From: Bryobacterales bacterium
GTDB taxonomy: Bacteria; Acidobacteriota; Terriglobia; Bryobacterales; Bryobacteraceae
Assembly (NCBI GenBank): GCA_003164075.1
Contig: PLRZ01000385.1
Coordinates: forward strand, 1 to 8,056
Direction of reading: 5' to 3'
DNA: 8,056 nucleotides
Below are positions 6,618 through 8,056 of this stretch, piece after piece (the stretch's first letter is position 1; every line of letters starts with the position of its first letter). The position numbers and the translations under genes were made by a program. The notes under the pieces are model-generated. The model worked only from the letters and a program-made list of their open reading frames with translations, had not been told where the DNA came from and did no database searches.

Positions 6618-8029
6618 CCACCATTCGCCTAACATTCCCCGCGTCACGTTACCACGCAACGGCCTGGGGACGGCACGTGAATGAAGGTGTCCCCGAATGG
6701 CCGCCATCTCCCTATCGATTGTTGCGCGCCCTCTATGATGTCTGGCAAAGAAAATGTTTCGATTTGCCGGAGCCCATGGTGCGCAGCGTGTTGGAGTCGC
6801 TCGCCGTGTCACCTCCCGCCTTCAAGCTTCCGTTTGCGGTTGCCACACACACACGTTCCTACTTGAGCGCAAACACCAAAGATCCAACGGAGAAGAATCT
6901 TGTATTCGATCCGTTCTTGGTGTTCGACCGGCCGCACGCCTGTTTCCTGTCCTGGCCGGACCTTGATCTTCCCGCGCAAGACCGAGCCACTCTTGAGAGT
7001 TTGCTGCAAAACCTGAACTTCCTCGGCCGGTCGGAGTCTTGGGTGGAGGCGGCACTTTGGAATGGAGCTTTGGACGCGCCGGTAGACGCCACGGTGGCAG
7101 ATGGGACCAGCGTGAACGGAGAGATCGAGAAAGTCGCCTGCGTGGTATCCCCAGGTGAGTACAAAGGCAAGCAGCCGTGGATGGACGCCCTCACCTATTC
7201 GACAGCGAATCTGATGAAGGAGCGCGCGAGTGCGCCGCCGCTCCTGCGCCATGTTCGCTATTGCCTCCCGAAGAATGCCATCGCGGTGAATCCGCCGGCC
7301 AGGTTTCGTCCGAGGGCATCCTCGGTGCAGGCTGTTCTGCTCAAGCTGGACGGGATTGTGCTGCCGCTCATCACAACGGCGATCGAGGTCGCAGAACAGG
7401 TCCGCGTAAGGCTGATGGGCGCTCACAAGAAACGGCAAGGCAACGACGAGTCGAAGGTGTCGCCGTTGTTTAGTGGAAAAACGGCCGACGGTGAGAAGCG
7501 GCTCGATCACGGCCACGTTTACATACTTCCGCAGGGCAACGGAAAGGGGCGGATCGATCGAATCTTGATCCTGAGTCCCCTCCGCGCCTTTGAAGAGGAT
7601 GAGCTCGATGCGGTGCGAGGCGTTCGTGAGTTGTACCAGCGAGATGGACGGCCGTCGGTCCGGTGCGTCGTGACGTGGCAAGGTGGATCACAATCACCCG
7701 ACCAATTTCGAACGACAACGACTGTCAGGAGTTCAACGCCATTCGTGCCTCCGCGACATTGGCGTAAAGGGCGCGATTGGGATACGTTCATTGAGGAAGA
7801 AGTGCGGCGGGAATGCCGAAACCATGGGCTTGAGACGCCAGTCGCGCGCGTCGAACATGTGGATATGCCGGAACCGTTTCATGTGACTGAGTACCGGCGC
7901 AATCGCAAGGACGAGCCGGTCCGTCCAGCCTACTCGCTCCGCCTGACCTTCGAAGCAGAGGTGCGGACGCCGTTTGCCATTGGTTACGGGGCGCACTTCG
8001 GGCTCGGCCAGTTCGAAGCCGTGGAGTGA
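6614..8029 (+). CDS. csb2: Csb2, Cas5g-Cas6 fusion: crRNA processing and 5'-end subunit
   Basis: This is a 471-residue protein of the GSU0054/Csb2 type, in which a Cas5-like RAMP domain is joined to a Cas6-like one. The N-terminus has the family hallmark RYHATAWGRHVNEGVPEWPP (12-31), then SPYRLLRALYDVW (32-44). The middle holds FLGRSESWVEAAL (136-148), conserved around Cas5-like domains. The Cas6-like half has GHVYILPQGNGKGRIDRILI (300-319), with a His (H301) that is a reasonable catalytic candidate. It also has STPFVPPRHWRKGRDWDTF (374-392) and a C-terminal glycine-rich RAMP loop, GYGAHFGLGQF (457-467). By family knowledge it cuts pre-crRNA at the repeat and stays bound to the crRNA. Its ATG overlaps the csb1 stop as ATGA, indicating translational coupling. 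Full length; no anomalies seen. Confidence 0.94.
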   Translation: MTTIRLTFPASRYHATAWGRHVNEGVPEWPPSPYRLLRALYDVWQRKCFDLPEPMVRSVLESLAVSPPAFKLPFAVATHTRSYLSANTKDPTEKNLVFDPFLVFDRPHACFLSWPDLDLPAQDRATLESLLQNLNFLGRSESWVEAALWNGALDAPVDATVADGTSVNGEIEKVACVVSPGEYKGKQPWMDALTYSTANLMKERASAPPLLRHVRYCLPKNAIAVNPPARFRPRASSVQAVLLKLDGIVLPLITTAIEVAEQVRVRLMGAHKKRQGNDESKVSPLFSGKTADGEKRLDHGHVYILPQGNGKGRIDRILILSPLRAFEEDELDAVRGVRELYQRDGRPSVRCVVTWQGGSQSPDQFRTTTTVRSSTPFVPPRHWRKGRDWDTFIEEEVRRECRNHGLETPVARVEHVDMPEPFHVTEYRRNRKDEPVRPAYSLRLTFEAEVRTPFAIGYGAHFGLGQFEAVE

Positions 8030-8033
8030 CATC

Positions 8034-8056
8034 ATGCGCACCTCCTACCTGATCTG
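8034..8056 (+). CDS. Start of next operon gene, probably cas2 (partial)
   Basis: An ATG 4 bp after the csb2 stop opens MRTSYLI plus two bases of a TGN codon (Cys or Trp if it stays open) before the window ends. A GGAG (8023-8026) inside the csb2 tail lies 7 bases upstream. Cas2 proteins commonly begin with a short polar stretch and a beta strand, as in 'YLVCYDI', that carries the Asp of the ferredoxin fold; the visible residues fit. Cas2 acts with Cas1 (fused to Cas4 in many type I-G loci) in spacer capture. Seven residues cannot prove identity; another adaptation gene is the main alternative. Confidence 0.45.

Noticed and set aside
6809..7681. 290-codon minus-strand frame opposite csb2
   Set aside because: Shadow of csb2; rich in Arg, His and Pro, with no recognisable motif.

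Overview
This window carries the complete interference module of a type I-G CRISPR-Cas system (formerly I-U, the Csb/Csx17 or 'Dpsyc-like' group). The + strand order is cas3 - csx17 (cas8g) - csb1 (cas7g) - csb2 (cas5g-cas6 fusion). A further reading frame starts at the right edge, and its first residues look like Cas2. The four cas genes form a tight operon: a 19-bp overlap, an 11-bp gap, a 4-bp ATGA overlap and a 4-bp gap. All four appear intact, with the expected family motifs. Cas3 has the arrangement typical of this subtype, with the helicase first and the HD nuclease at the C-terminus.

The left 1.28 kb is accessory DNA. Positions 1-207 (minus strand) hold the start of a VapB-like ribbon-helix-helix antitoxin that runs off the window. 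It opens with GTG just downstream of an extended -10 box, so its transcript may be leaderless. Positions 435-710 (+ strand) encode a 91-residue acidic antitoxin-like protein with a strong Shine-Dalgarno; no toxin follows it. From 711 to 1282 there is no convincing intact gene. This stretch holds a perfect 8-bp stem with a 4-base loop (804-823) set in a sequence laid out like a CRISPR repeat. About 30 bases on is a weaker resemblance to the 5' half of the same element, then a more AT-rich stretch with protein-like segments in three successive frames (868-1220).

Working together, Csb2 would cut pre-crRNA and cap the 5' end of the crRNA, Csb1 would coat the guide, Csx17 would be the large subunit that recognises the target, and Cas3 would be recruited to unwind and degrade target DNA. 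The CRISPR array, Cas4-Cas1 and most of Cas2 are not in the window and would be expected to the right. The most novel candidate is the solitary repeat-like element in the cas3 leader. It could be a decayed repeat or a CRISPR-resembling regulatory or antitoxin RNA (CreR/CreA type), but this is inference.

The organism cannot be named. The sequence is moderately GC-rich by eye, and type I-G loci with neighbouring VapBC-type modules fit an environmental bacterium (for example Acidobacteriota, Planctomycetota, Thermodesulfobacteriota or Actinomycetota).
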